From: Amblyomma americanum
Taxonomy: Eukaryota; Arthropoda; Arachnida; Ixodida; Ixodidae
NCBI RefSeq assembly: GCF_052857255.1
Contig: NC_135505.1
Location: forward strand, 26,482,999 to 26,546,998
Reading direction: 5' to 3'
Length of the DNA: 64,000 bases
Shown here one piece after another: positions 44,945-57,511 of the stretch. The notes beneath the pieces are model-generated. The model was not told the DNA's origin. It saw nothing but the letters and a program-made list of their open reading frames with translations, and ran no database searches. Numbering within the stretch: position 1 is the stretch's first letter; the number at the start of each line of letters is the position of its first letter. A program made the translations under genes and the position numbers.

Positions 44945-47190
44945 CCGCGGCTTCACTTTTTGAATGCAGTCGCCGTGCGACGCCGCCGCACCTCTCTTAA
45001 TGGGCTAATGTCCATATATCCAGAATATGGCTTTCTCAACTACACATTTGTGGAACCCTTAGAGTCCTGATAATATGTACGACGCAGGGGTGCTGCGCGG
45101 TGAGCGTCGCACCAATTCCCTGGGACGGCATGTGCTGCCATCGGTGTAACCTGTGCGGTACAGGTAGCTCTTCGAGATAAATCTCGAACTATCAATAATA
45201 AATTTAACCCCCAGCTGCCAGGTTGCTTGAGGATGCCATCGTTCTGGGTACTATCGAGTGTTATCAAGGTACACGCACGAACACCCACACACGCACATAC
45301 ACACACAGGGGTTTGCGCTCAAAAAGGCAGGTAAGGCGTGTGGTTTAAAAAGAACGACTATGCTTGCCAGGATGGCTAGGTACTCGTCAAGGGTGAAAAC
45401 ATGGACTATAGCGTTATAGTGACTCGCCAGGTAAAGAACCACGACAAAAGACCGGATGTAAGTGCCCAAAAGCAACCTTGACACCTACATACCCAGCTTG
45501 ATCGCCAATGTCAGAGCTACGACTTCATCACGAGAAGATCGCTCCGGCAAATCGGATCGGACATGAACTCGAAGGTTACCAGCGCTGAGTCGGTGAGCCG
45601 AACCGGTTCTTGATGCTCAGATTCCTGGCACCTCCTAAACTCTGACTTTTTTTGTAATTTAGAAAGCTGATTTCCTTCTGTCCAATGATGTGCGAGTGCC
45701 ATGGACCACATCGCTCGTAAGTACTGCTGTGAACTCGATCAACTTCGCCAAGGACAAAAACACGCGTAAGGAGCACCTCGAAGGCTCAGAAGCCGGGTAG
45801 AAAGCGACGCAAGAGATACAAGCTTGCAGCGGAACTAGGATATATTGAGTCCCTGACAACGGCAGCATGCACAGTGACAACCGAACCCTTGAATACGTGA
45901 GAAAGCACACTAATTCCACCCACACAAGGCTGCATGCTTTTCTACTTGAGCTTTCAGACATCCCGCCACAACACACCATAAAACGGCTTCAAAACAAACT
46001 TTCACGACGGGTGCAGACATCTACAGCTCGTAATTTTGCAAGGAACTGCCGCAGTACAATGCACAGCCCGCCGATACGATGACCAAAAGAGCTCAATCTT
46101 AAAAAGTTTGCTTTCCCAAGTCAAGTGTTTGTCATGTACAAAACGAAAAGACCGGTCATAGAATTCAGTGCCTGAGGAACGACGAAGTGGGGAAGCCAAA
46201 GCTTAATGGCTTTTGTTACAGCCCTTGCTTCTTCAACGCAACCGCGAACAACAAGAGCAAAGTTTCGCATACGTTTACTGCGGGAAACATACCAGAGCAC
46301 CCCGGGCAAGAGCGCTAGACGTCCTGTTTGGTACGCATGGGAGCACTCTTGGTTTGGTAAAAATTCTGTCTTCGTCCGTCGTCTTGTTTCCGCGGTCACG
46401 TGGACAGAGCTCACGGCACAAAGTACTCTGATCGAGAAATTCGGCCTTGCTTCGAGCACAACGTCGACTGCTAGCTGCGAAATCTGAAGAGCTGACTACC
46501 AAGAAATCATGAAGAACCACAAAGTCCATCAGAACGACAATCTACACACACGCACTGGACGTCTCACATGTGAGGGTGAGCTGTTGTTTCCAGCTTTACG
46601 CCGATATTTAGAGAACAGTCAAAAGTGGAAACAAATATTGGCCGCTGCGAAGTGGTGCTGCTGTCAGGCCATTGCCTTTCCGCGGCGTGAGCTCTCATCT
46701 ACGGCTGCTATTAGGGGGCACGTGATCTTGGCCTTCCACGAGACGAAACATGCTGGTAACCGGAGTGATTGATTAGCATCTTGTGCGGGCGGGAGAATGC
46801 TGTCAGCGCAAGCAGCACATTGCGGTCGCCGCAGGATGTTTAGACATAAAAAAAGCGCTGCCTTGTCTCGAGCTAGCGCCAGAGCGCACGGACTCCAGGT
46901 AGTTGGATTCCACGAACGGCAAAGCACAGACGGCTGCTTCCTTCTAGCCTCTCGATTTGAAATACAGACAACTGGCAATGCGCAAAACCAACGCTGCCTG
47001 GAATGCGGCAATGAGTACGCACTTAATGGTGCAGCACGTTCGGGATGTTCGAGCAGTATCACAGCACCGCCCGCCCCCCTCCCATGGTCTCGCTCGGCTG
47101 CAAGTGCGCGAATTGACTACGAACACAAACACGCGTTTCTGCGGAACATGGTGCTAAAACAGCCGAATAAAAACGGCGCAGAAGAAGAAA
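44945..47190 (+). repeat. Repeat segment Q, copy 2
   Basis: Direct repeat of 34105-36250; see that entry for landmarks. It has an (AC)-rich patch at 45272-45308 matching the one at 34470-34500. Its last 700 bases (46500-47190) recur inverted at 51800-52620. No gene is recognised in it. Confidence 0.7.
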
Positions 47191-47645
47191 GGTGGTCACA
47201 GAACGGGCGCTGACTCACAACTAAAGCTTTATTCACAGAACTTACCGTTTATAAAGGAAGAAGCGAAGACATGACACAAGACGTGGGCGATACTCAAACA
47301 CCACCAATAAACACGAGCTCCTTATCAGAAAGATTGGCCCATAAAGAGTCACAATCATCATCAGCCCTCACAGTAATTCCCATTAAACTCCCTCCTCTTC
47401 CTCCCAGTAATTTTCTTTATCGTTTTAGATGGCGTGATATCTTTTGTATCAGCAACGAATTAAACGCTAATACGAAAACTGAAGTGACGACAAAAATACG
47501 CAAACACATTAGCTCGTGGAGAGGAAACACAAACGAGGTTGATTAACACTTTTGTTGAAGAGTCTTCGCGCCTTCGAAGTTGGAATAACCCGAGTTAGTA
47601 TTGAGCTTCAACTGGGTAAGAGCTTGTTATTATGCTCTCTACGGC

Positions 47646-48690
47646 TGTCACCACTTTACGCACTTTTGCGTGCACTCCCGGACACCCTTAGAGCGTGTGG
47701 GGTTAGTGGTCTCGGTCACAAAGCAGATGCCCTCGAATTAGCGTGGCAAGCTCAGCCGGAGACCAGCTACCAAGGGACAAGGGGGTTGGTCGTTTGGTGC
47801 TCAGCTTCCGCCGGTCGCAAGCCAGTGAATGGGTCGGAGCCAAAGGTTCAAAAAACAAAACAAATGTTATACACCTAAGAGACGATACAGAGGAATTTAC
47901 AATCACTCGTACGAGCACATACAAAGTTATTCACAAATACAATGCAACTCATGCAAAGTCACAATAGAGTGGGATACAATTCAACAAAATCTTTGCACCT
48001 AAAGTGCACAAACACAGAGAGAGAGACAAATAAACAAAACACGGTTTGTTCACCGGGCACTCCGACAGTCCGACGACCTGAGGAGCTCGAAGGGGCCGTC
48101 CCGCAGGTTGGCGCACGTTGCCTCGCTGGTCCGGTTTGGGCGAGTGGTGTTCTCCCGGGAGTCGAGCGGGCGCGCTTCTCGGAAGCTTGAACGGGGGCTG
48201 GGGCTAACAGACAGCGGTTGAAGCCCCTCATTTATAGGCGAAGTCCGCCTCTGTTTGTTCTTCGCGCCAAGACAGGCGCGCACATACACGCAGCTTCTAC
48301 CGCACAAACTCCTTCTCCTTCTTATGCAGGGCACGCGACCCCATTGTTCGAGCGCGGAAACCACCTTCTATAACAATATAGGTCATTAGCGGCACGCTGA
48401 GTCATTGGCTCCGGAGCGAATGTGGGGAGGGTATCACTTTGGCGCACACAAGGTTACCCCTTTTCCGTTGACTACAAGCAAAAACATCTCCAACATTCGA
48501 GTAAATCGACGCCGCGCGCGGCCATGCCGCCCGAGGCGCCGCGCCGGCGAGCCGAGTTTCAGCAGTACGCAAAGCTACGCCCTCTCCGGGGGTCCTTCCC
48601 CGCTGTTTTTGTTTTATTTTACCGCGCGCGGGCGCGATTGCTTAGCCGCAGCGCCGGTTTTATTCGAAGATGCGCCGAATTTTGTGAACA
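47646..48690 (-). mobile_element. Solo LTR
   Basis: A 1,045-bp segment begins TGTCACCACTTTACG and ends TTTGTGAACA, i.e. TG...CA. It interrupts the inverted P copy between CTCTCTACGGC and TGGCTCAATCG, where the uninterrupted copy at 39936-39955 reads (inverted) CTCTCTATGGCTCAACC. This implies a 4-bp target duplication, CGGC/TGGC, with one transition. A TATA-like GCCTATAAATGAGG lies on the minus strand near 48232, suggesting the minus orientation. No internal retrotransposon sequence is present on either side, hence a solo LTR. Confidence 0.6.
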
Positions 48691-51329
48691 TGGCTCAATC
48701 GTCTTGTTCGCGTTTCATTTCTTGCTGATAGTAGATGTGGTATACACGAAGTATTCTTCCTTGCTGGATGACCAAAGTTTGTGCACATAATCTTCTGAAT
48801 TTTCCGTTCGGCGATCAATGATTCTGCTACGATCGACAGCAACGTCAAAGGGCAACCTGCAGGGGTTAAAGTTTTTAGTTGTCCGTGAAAACTTGTTTTA
48901 CTTTGATTCACACGTGGCGTAAGCAATGCGGCTTTCAAGCCCGTTTTGACGATTCCGTACTTCACTATCTTTTAATGAGCGGACTGAAATGCATGAATGC
49001 TGTTTCATGAGCGCGGTAAATAAACACAGCGCAAATGTCCATTGGGTAGCGCAAGTTCCAGATCGGAGAACCTTACTTTATTGTTATTAGGAAACTCGTT
49101 CGTCAGTCGTAACTCGTTAGATTTCATGCAGAGCATGTCAAAAATGTCACGTTATCTCTGAATGCAGCCTTTTTTTATACAACGGGGTAAAATAAAATAA
49201 ATTACGTGTTCATTCACAGTATTTTTCACATTTTAAAAGCCGTAAACCTTCAGAGTTGTCAGTGGTGTGGGTTAGAGGGCAGTCAGGTAAGCATTTAAAA
49301 ATTGGATATAAGTTAACAGAGCTATGAAAACCATCACTGAATTTCTTATACAGCCCGGTCACTAAATAAATCGTCATATATAGCTTGTTTCATATATAAA
49401 AATTAAATTTCTTCAAGTTGAGAGAAATCAACAATTACAAATATGAAGCCAATAATGTGTGCATGCAGTTGTAAGACAGTAGTGAAGGAGAGAGAAGAAA
49501 AAAAGAAAATTATGCGAAATATGCTCAGTCTATCGATGCAGGACAGCTTCAGTTTGGCCTGTTCATATGAACAGCGGTAAGCTCCGCTCCAATGAGAAAT
49601 TGAGAATTACAAGGAGGAAGAAAAAAGATGGACGGGACGCATAAGCTCCCGCTTAAGGTTATGACGCGAAAGCGCAATTCATTTAATTCATCTATATGCA
49701 GACTGTGATTGTTTACTATACAACCTTTCAAAAAAGAAACAACAGTTACGCGCTACCGTTGCGCCAACGAGTCAACATGGCCCGGCAGGCAGCAAGAGCG
49801 GTCGTTGACATCGCATTTATCAGGCCTCGCTTGTTCTTTTGCTGCTTTCTTTTAGTTTGGTCTTGATAAGAGAGACACATGCCTCTGAGCAGTCAGCTTC
49901 ACTGGGCTTGAACAGAATACTGATAACTTTTTTTTTGTTCTGAGACGCCCTAATTAATCCCTCTGACAAAGCCGGAACTGAGTTGTGTAGCAGGAAATGT
50001 TGTAGCCCCTGTCCGGACAGCACAGCCAACTGTGACAGCGATGAAATTCGCGATCTGGAGTATGTTTCCGACTTTTAAATTGCAGCATGCTTTGTCACAT
50101 TTTGCATTTTTTATTTCGAGAGGAAATAAAGAATTCAGCTTCATATTGAATTTTGAACATTGGCAAGCATAAGGTTAATGAATACCTGGAGCAGTAATAT
50201 ACTTGTCGAGAGCGAAAGAAATTAATACCAAATAAAAGAAAATCATGGCCAACTTCTAATTATTACTTTACATTGTTTATTAAAACAATTATTTCTTTAC
50301 ACGTTTCCACTTGTCCAAGCTTGCATCTCACATTCGACGATGACTCAGTGTGCTTGTCCTTTTGCTGGTGTAGCACTGTTTACGTGATGGAAAGATACAT
50401 TTAAACCTTTTGTCAGGTAAATAAACGACAGAAAGTCAAAACACAACCAATTCCAATGTCATCGCCGATTCGGGGTAATTGATATCGATTACAAGCGCCA
50501 CGTTATTTCAGGATCTGAACACAGCAAATGTTTAACCAAGATATAGCATTTTAAAACGTTTAGTGTAAGTACTAAACTGCTTATATTGTATATTAGTACC
50601 TATTGTTGCCTGGCGTTTCTCAGCCTTACTCGCTCATGATTCGCAACTTAGATCAAAAAGCAGAAATAAAACGAAGCGGGACCCCATTCCCCCTCCTCCG
50701 CGCATATCACCTCTCTCCCCTCTGTCACACACTGCCGACCGAACAGTGTGCCGAGCTTCGGCCGTCGGGTGGCAGCTGCGACCAACAAGGGTCGCATTCA
50801 CGCTACGCGTCCGACTTGCGTCAACGCGAATCCCACCGGCGTGGGCCCGAGTTCCCGGGGGAAATGGAGGCAGCCGTCAGGTGGGCATCCTCAGGGTTGC
50901 CGACCACCCCTTTCTGGGACCGGAGCCCACAGCCTATCGCAACGTGAACTCGCGTCTCGAATAACTCACCCACACAGCGGTGATGGTACAGGCGTGTACG
51001 GGTGATAATATTCCTGCAAGGTAATGGGTTGATATTTGGTGGCCTGAATATCTATGATTCAGGCTAAAATGACTGGTTAGAGAAAGCTGCGATAACAACG
51101 CCGACACAAACAACGAACGTAGTTTTAAACTTTGGTTTTATTTAGAAACCCTATGACAATATACGAAGGGCATTCAATGCACTCTAAGCCTTACAAAGAA
51201 CGTAGCACTCCAATAAGAAATTGTATGTTGTCAAGCTTAACGTTCTAAACGACACGTGGGTTATGAGGAGCACCGTAGTCAAGGTGTACGGATTACTATC
51301 GAACACCTGCGATCCTAATAGGGGACATT

Positions 51330-51440
51330 ACGCATCACGCGGGCGCCTTTTAAGCTTTACCTTCAACGAAATGCGGCCGCTGCGGTCGGAGCTGAATCCG
51401 GGCCCGGAGGCTTTGTAGGCTAACCTTTGATCCACATACC
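51330..51440 (-). mobile_element. Degenerate SINE remnant
   Basis: The sequence GCGGGCGCCTTTTAAGC, AAATGCGGCCGCTGCGGTCGG and GAATCCGGGCCCGGAGG resembles the SINE box B side in minus orientation with several changes. Ends and target duplication are not visible. Confidence 0.4.
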
Positions 51441-52620
51441 ACACAGCGTTTAGAAATCCCGGGTTAAGAAGACAGTTTGTAGCAGCAGGTTGCCATGAAG
51501 CCTGCTTGTCGTCATCTTGGTCGTATTAGTCAAAAGTCAGTACCAAAGCGTGACCGGGAGCAATGGGGGAGATGGTGCTAGAAGAAACTGCATTGATGCG
51601 TCACACACAGGTTGCGCCACACCCAGGTCACACACAGGTCACACGAGAGAAGTCTTAGATTCATTACACATTGCGAAGAGCAAAAAACTGCATCAGTAAA
51701 GTACACCTTAGTCTGTCTGTTAAAAAGCTCGTGTTTATTGGCGGCTTATGAGCGTGGCGCGAATCTTTGTTCGATTTATTCTTACTTTATTTTAGTACGA
51801 CCTTGTGTCATGCCCTCGAATAATCCTTTAGAAACCCTAAATTGTGTGAATAATGCCTTAGTTGTGAGTCAGCGCCCGTCCTGCGTCTACCTTTCTTTTT
51901 CTGCGTAGTTTTTTTTTTTTGGCGCAGTTTCTGTAGCATGTTCATTAAAAACCCGTGTTTGCTTCTGTAGTCATTTCGTGCCCTTGCGCCCGATCGGGAC
52001 CATGGGAGGGGCTCGGGGGGGGGGGGGGGAGGTGTAGAGGGGTATTGCAGCAGCATTCCGAACGTGCCGGATCATTCTATGCGGAGTTATTGCCGCCTGC
52101 CAGGTAGCTCTGATTTTACGCATTGCCAGTGGTCTGCATTGCAAAACGGAAGGAGAGGCGGAAGCAGCCGTCTTTCCTTTGCCGTTCTTGGAAGCCAACT
52201 AGCTCGAGCCCGTGAGAGTTGGCGCTAGCTCCAGACAAGGCGGCTCTTTATATCTAAATAACCTCCAACGACCGCAAAGTGGTTCTTGCGCTGACAGCAT
52301 TATTTCGCGTGCACAAGATGCTATTGCGGTACACATGATACCAGCATGTTTGGTCCCGTGCAAGCCATGATCACGTCTCCCCTAATAGCAGTCGAAGGTG
52401 AGAACTCACAATGGGTAAGGGTAATGACCTCGCGTAAGCACCATTTCGCAGCGGCCAATAAATTGGCCTCATTTGGTTTTCGTTTTGAGTGCTTTCGGAG
52501 GAGTGGTGTAAAAGTGGAAACACCTGCTCACCGTCACCTGTGAGAGGTACAGTGTGCTTGTGTAGATTGTCGTTCTGGTGAGCTTTTTGACGTTTCATGT
52601 CGTCTTTCTTGTGTCCCAAC

Positions 52621-54941
52621 CTTTGCGCTGTTTCTTAAGATGAGCTCAAACCAACTATCCCGACTGTCTATAGTCAGGTCGATTTGTCTCTTACCACTTT
52701 TGTGTGCTATATATTTCACATACATGCTTCAGGATGTCTTCCAGCTTTCTGCATGAGCTGTTTAGCTCGCTGCCTAGGCACCTCCAGCGAAGTACTTTAG
52801 CAGGAATTACAGGCGTTTTCAGCTGCACTTTTCAAACAAAACACCATCAGAACAGTGAAAATTGTTAGCTGTAAACGAAGGAGCACTAGCGTTTGCATAA
52901 TTTGCATAAAAAGATAAAGTTATGGGTGAAAACAGCCTCAGCAGAGAAGTGAAGCTTCAGGAAAGTAAAACAACAGAAAATGCCGCCCGTGGACCATGAT
53001 GAAGACAATCGACTTCTGTTTCTTTAGACTTCTCTCGGCATGTATTTCGACGTATGTCGTTCGAGTAGCATGTAAACATGTGCTTACTGGTGGGCTCCTG
53101 ACCATAATGTCCGCGTATGCGACAGCTCCCGAGACTCTCGCTCCGAAGCGAGCTGTCCGACAGCTGTGATGGATACACAAATAAAATAAGCCTACGCAGC
53201 ACGCGGTCTTTTGGCAAGTATCACCTATAATGTTCGCGTTGTCACGGTACGCCCCACGCACGCATACGATCTAGGCTTTGACCTCCGCCACCTCAGCGTC
53301 CTCAACTTTCTCTGAAGGGTTAACATTTCGGATTTAGCTTTAGTACAAACGAACTCACGTCAGCGAGAGAGGCAACCGACACGATCGATCACGCAAAAAT
53401 TTTGGACTATTTCGGCGAAAATGTACTGTGAACGCTCTATCCATGCACAAGACCGAATCTCGATCTTGGAAAGCATGTTTGTCTTTGTGCGATCGCGTTG
53501 CACATTCACATCACGACTTGTTTTGCTTCCCCTTCTCGACAGAGATAGCTGCATTATCTAAACTGAAAACATAACATACCGTCGACTCGACGTGCCCATT
53601 GCTGACTGCTACCAAGACGTTAGCGGCAACAAAAGCGGCACATAAAAAGCGCGACGACCGGAGTAACCTCCAGCGAGCGCGGCGTTGCCGTGCCACTAAA
53701 ATAATGACGAAGACCCGAAGGAACTTCGACCTATAGTAGTGGATAAATACGGTGCCAACATGTTTGTGTTTTTCGCACACACGGACGACACAGGAACACT
53801 TCGCATTCTTCATGGCAGGCAGGTCATGTAATGACGTTCGTCTGCTAGCGCGATTTTGCGAGTATCGACAGCCACGGTGTCGCCTAAATTTCGGTCTGAT
53901 AGTATCTGGTGCCCTCAGAGAATGTCAAAATTAGGTGCTTAGGGCGAAAGACGTTATTAGCGCCCCACAAAACCTCGAGAATTTCGGCACAAGCAGGCAG
54001 CGGCCATACACTCATAAGCGACGACCTATGCGTGGACCTCCACTCATGTCATGTGGCCAGACTTCGCAGCGCCCCCTGAAGTTGAGTTTACTCACGAATT
54101 CCGAGTCGGACACGGCTCGCCGCCAGGGGAGGAGAATGGCGCTTTTGTCGCGCAACCAATTTTGAGCGTATGTTCAATATGTACTACAAAGCCGCGTATC
54201 TTGTGTTTCTTGTCCAAATTAGATTCAACTTCCGCATCCCTTTGTACCGTGTCTTTTCTAAGTCGCAGCTGTAGTACAGTTCTTCTGCATTCTAAACATC
54301 AATGTGTAAAGAGGGAGTAAGCTGTCGTCTAGAGAGCACACTAGAGAACAGTTTACTCCTTTATTTTACTCCCAGATAGGCGTATTAATGCTTAGAGTGC
54401 GCACCGCCTTGGTACACCCTTTAATTCCCTGCTGCTTCGTCGTCTATCGCTCTAAGCTGCAGGCTGTCGCATTTTTCGGTGAACAAACGCCTGTGATCAA
54501 CCGCCTAATGCAGGGCAGCTGGGTTATAAGTTAAACATCTTTCTTGAAGACTGTGTGTCACTTCACGTACATTCTGATCTTTTGAAAGTTGTCAATTTGA
54601 CGAACGTTGAGGCGAACAAGATGCAATCTTTTACGTATTTCAATCTATATATTTATAAATCTCACGCAACATACTGAGCAATATGCACGAAGCAGATTCA
54701 AGTAACCAAGCAAATAGCAATCCAAATTATTTTTCGAAACATTTGTCGCGGTTACAGTTTCATTTTTTTAAAACAAATTCAAGGAAGGAGAAAAATTATT
54801 GCGTCTTTCTTAACGGCCAAAAAACGAGGCTATATTGTCCATTTTCGCTTCTCATTCGCTATACGTAGAGGAGTTGAAAACTAATTTTCTCTCCACACAC
54901 TCCTACCATGTCCCAAAGTCATATACTTTGTCCACTCGCAG
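52621..54941. other. Unassigned 2.3-kb region upstream of the TRAF-like pseudogene
   Basis: No gene, SINE or LINE is recognised. The last 350 bases (about 54590-54870) resemble 60990-61150 in the intron of the second TRAF-like gene (CAACATACTGAGC, ATGCACGAAGC, AAGGAAGGAGAAAAATTA), so the duplication that made the pseudogene included intron sequence. A RING-encoding first exon was looked for and not found. Confidence 0.4.
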
Positions 54942-56056
54942 CTGAAGAACCGGAATGAAGGAATTGGCTGCCAGTATGCGACAGCTGCTTCTGGGATCGT
55001 GCGGCATTTACAGCTGGAATGTGAGCACCACTCCGTACGTTGTCCCAAGTTCTTGGCCAACATCCTTTGCAAAGATGTGTGCACGCATCTACGGTTGGCC
55101 TCTTGCAACACATCGAAGCCTGTCGTATCCGAAAGCCAAGTTTCGGCGGCTCAAGTGGATGAGGCAGAATCGTTCACTTCTTTCGAAGAAGCTTTAGAAA
55201 GGCAGGCGGGTGAAATCGCAGCATATCTGAATCCAATCGCGGTCGATATCAGCGCACAAGGCGATAGACTGAACGAGCTCTGTCATGGCATGAACACACT
55301 GAAGGAGGCATTGCGTCAAGAAGTAGAGTTTTTAACTGGACAGATCCGTGACGAAATGGCTTCGTCTCAGGCAGAACTCTTAGCGTGTGTTGCGACATGC
55401 AGAGATTCAGTTAAGACTTCTTTGACTACTATAAAAAATTACTAAACGATAAATTGGGTGGGATTCGATACGACTGGTCGCAGATTGCAGCTAGCATAGA
55501 AGTCAAGGCTGAATTGAAGGAAAGTATTCAACAAATGTTGGAACCCTTCACCAGTTTGCTTCTTCACAGAGCACTACAAGTGGTACAGTGCGAGTTCTTT
55601 GTAAGGGACGTGAAGTCGCTTCAAGACAGGGCGATGAAATATGGCTTAGGGGAGTATGACAGCGACAGGGTGTATCTACGCGGCTACTGTATATCTCCTG
55701 GAGTCTGGCTTTAAGTCGCAGGACCTGTGGTACTACTGCACGTTAGGTACATCCTACACAAGTGCGACATGGACGACGATGTCCAGTGGCCATTCCGGCG
55801 CAAGATCAGGGTGAGCGTCATTCATCCGAAAGGAAGGGAAGAGCGTGTGAAGGTATTCAAACCAAATCGTATTGGGCCAGCCAATCAAATGCCAAAAACA
55901 TCAAGCAACAAGACCGGTTTGACATTCGCTTATTTTTCTCTCGAACATCTCTTCCGTGACGGGCGCGTAGATAATGACCAGATTCGGATTAGGTTTGAAC
56001 AGCTTTCTTGGATCACACTTGAACGTGGACATGTGCCGCCCCTGATATCTTCATGA
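54942..56056 (+). pseudogene. TRAF-like protein pseudogene (zinc fingers, coiled coil, MATH domain)
   Basis: A splice acceptor (TTGTCCACTCGCAG) precedes LKNRNEGIGCQYATAASGIV. TRAF-type zinc-finger cysteines follow (HHSVRCPKF, LCKDVCTHLRLASC), then a coiled-coil stretch (GDRLNELCHGMNTLKEALRQ). The frame stops at TAA 55443-55445. The next frame (55454-55714) carries the end of the coiled coil and the MATH start (VKSLQDRAMKYGLGEYDSDR), and a third frame (55727-56056) the MATH core (DMDDDVQWPFRRKIRVSVIH) to its end (GRVDNDQIRIRFE). So at least two frameshifts break it. The first zinc-binding CW pair of the paralogue at 61283 is NR here. No RING exon lies upstream. TRAF proteins link receptors to ubiquitin signalling in the cytoplasm; ticks have expanded TRAF-like families. 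This copy cannot make a full product. Confidence 0.8.
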
Positions 56057-56515
56057 GGATGAACGCCCTTGGGCGTTCCGTTGCCTTTTTTTCCAAATCT
56101 TTGGTGTTTAACTGTCAGTTAGGAACAAGTTCATCTAAAAATGTTGGTATGAAAGTTTGTTCCTCAACAGCTTCGATCAACGACGCAGCACAAAAACGCG
56201 AGCTGAGTGTTTCATCTCTGACCCTCAGATGTCCCTGCGATGATATATAAAATGAAAATTATAGAATAAAAATATAATTTTTCATTTCTTAACATACGTT
56301 GTGTTTCTTAAGACCGTTTGTTAAAGCAACTGAAACCGTTTATTGCATCCATTCCTGATTATTTCTTTCGATGACATAAACAACCCCGGTCTTCCTTTTC
56401 AATGTAAGCACCGAATCCAGTGCTAAATTTCAAAAAAACGTAAAGGGTGCTACTTTATTATCATCTCATTTATTGTTTATGAAGATTCATTGTTTATGAA
56501 CATTACAACAGCATA

Positions 56516-56972
56516 ATCTTACCGGTACTCACCTACGGGGCAGAAACGTGGAGGCTAACGAAAAGAGTTCAGCTTAAGTTAAGGACAACGCAGCGAGCCA
56601 TGGAAAGAAAAATGATAGGTATAACGTTAGGAGATCGGAAGCGGGCAGACTGGGTGAGGGAACAAACACGGGTTAATGACATCCTAGTCGAAATCAAGAG
56701 AAAGAAATGGGCTTGGGCAGGGCATGTAATGCGAAGGCAGGATAACCGCTGGTCCTTAAGGGTAACGGAGTGGATTCCAAGAGAAAGTAAGCGTGGCAGG
56801 GGGCGGCAGAAGGTTAGGTGGGCGGATGAGATTAAGAAGTTTTCAGGCAAAGGGTGGATGCAGCTGGCAAAGGATAGGGTTAATTGGAGAGACATGGGAG
56901 AGACCCTTGCCCTGCACTTGGTGTAGTAAGGCTGATGATGATGATGATGATTATGATGATGATGATGATGAA
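56516..56972 (+). mobile_element. RTE-type LINE, 3' end
   Basis: An open frame from about 56516 to the TAG at 56924-56926 encodes the C-terminal tail of an RTE-like ORF2: LTYGAETWRLTK, KMIGITLGDRKRADWVREQT, KKWAWAGHVMRRQDNRW, GRGRQKVRWADEIKKFSGKG. It is followed at once by a GAT-rich microsatellite tail (56935-56972), the usual RTE 3' end. It is 5' truncated, as most copies are. The remaining frame is intact, suggesting a younger insertion than the other LINEs here. Confidence 0.85.
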
Positions 56973-56973
56973 G

Positions 56974-57182
56974 ATTTACCGTCCCAAAGCGACTGAGTCT
57001 GTGAGGAACGCCGTACTGATAGGGTCCGGATTTTTCGACCGCCTGGGGTTCTTTCTGCAATGACATCGCGCAGTACACGGGCCTCTAGCATTTTCCCTCT
57101 CCTGAAATTCGACCGCCGCGGCCAGGATCGAACGCGTGTCTTTCGCGTCAGCAGATTAACGCCATAACCACTGAGCTATCTT
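56974..57182 (-). mobile_element. tRNA-derived SINE, minus strand
   Basis: Minus strand: AGATAGCTCAGTGGTTATGG (box A), box B (CGTTCGATCCTGG), CTAGAGGCCCGTGTACTGCG, CAGAAAGAACCCCAGGCGGT, and tail CGCTTTGGGACGGTAAATC. It directly abuts the GAT tail of the RTE element, a common landing site. The first bases of box A diverge from the other copies. Confidence 0.8.
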
Positions 57183-57389
57183 GCTAACCATTGTCAAGGT
57201 ACATATTGCAACTAGGGGCAATTTTCTCGCTGCAAATTGCATGTCTTGAAAGCTACGTAACAGTCAAAAGGAAGGCAAAGGCGGTGTTTTTTTTTTTTTT
57301 TGTAGCGATAGACTACGCCAGCCACTTCGCGAGGTCAGCGTGGCTGCGCGCTGAACCTTGGCACCACCACTCCGCCAGCCATGCGCATG

Positions 57390-57511
57390 CGCGGGGTGAC
57401 GTCATAGCCCGCAGCTGGAGTGCGCGCCGCTCGCCTCGCGGCTGCGCCGACGGCGGAGCAGACGCCGTCAGAGCAGTGACGTCACAGCACGCAGCTGGTG
57501 TACACCAGCTG
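57390..57511. promoter_or_regulatory. GC-rich segment with duplicated CRE-like sites and a palindrome
   Basis: Two TGACGTCA octamers lie at 57397-57404 and 57477-57484, each followed by a near-identical block (AGCCCGCAGCTGG and AGCACGCAGCTGG), i.e. a roughly 80-bp imperfect repeat. A perfect 20-bp palindrome CAGCTGGTGTACACCAGCTG lies at 57492-57511. The local sequence is CpG-rich, unlike its AT-rich surroundings. It is 1.2 kb upstream of the TRAF-like start codon and could be promoter-proximal, but it may equally be part of an unrecognised repeat. Confidence 0.25.

Larger units (their letters stand above)
47540..52620 (-). repeat. Inverted copy spanning end of Q, R and start of P
   Basis: Read on the minus strand this region follows the order of 35500-40060: end of Q (52620-51800), R (51800-48690) and the beginning of P (47640-47540). 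It is interrupted by a solo LTR (47646-48690). Together with 35500-40060 it makes a large diverged inverted repeat around a 7.5-kb centre. A 14-G run lies at 52015-52028. No gene is recognised. Confidence 0.65.

Noticed and set aside
53511..53813. A 100-codon minus-strand frame with a hydrophobic segment
   Set aside because: No recognisable family, no splice or promoter support, and surrounding sequence shows no other coding signal; kept as unassigned.
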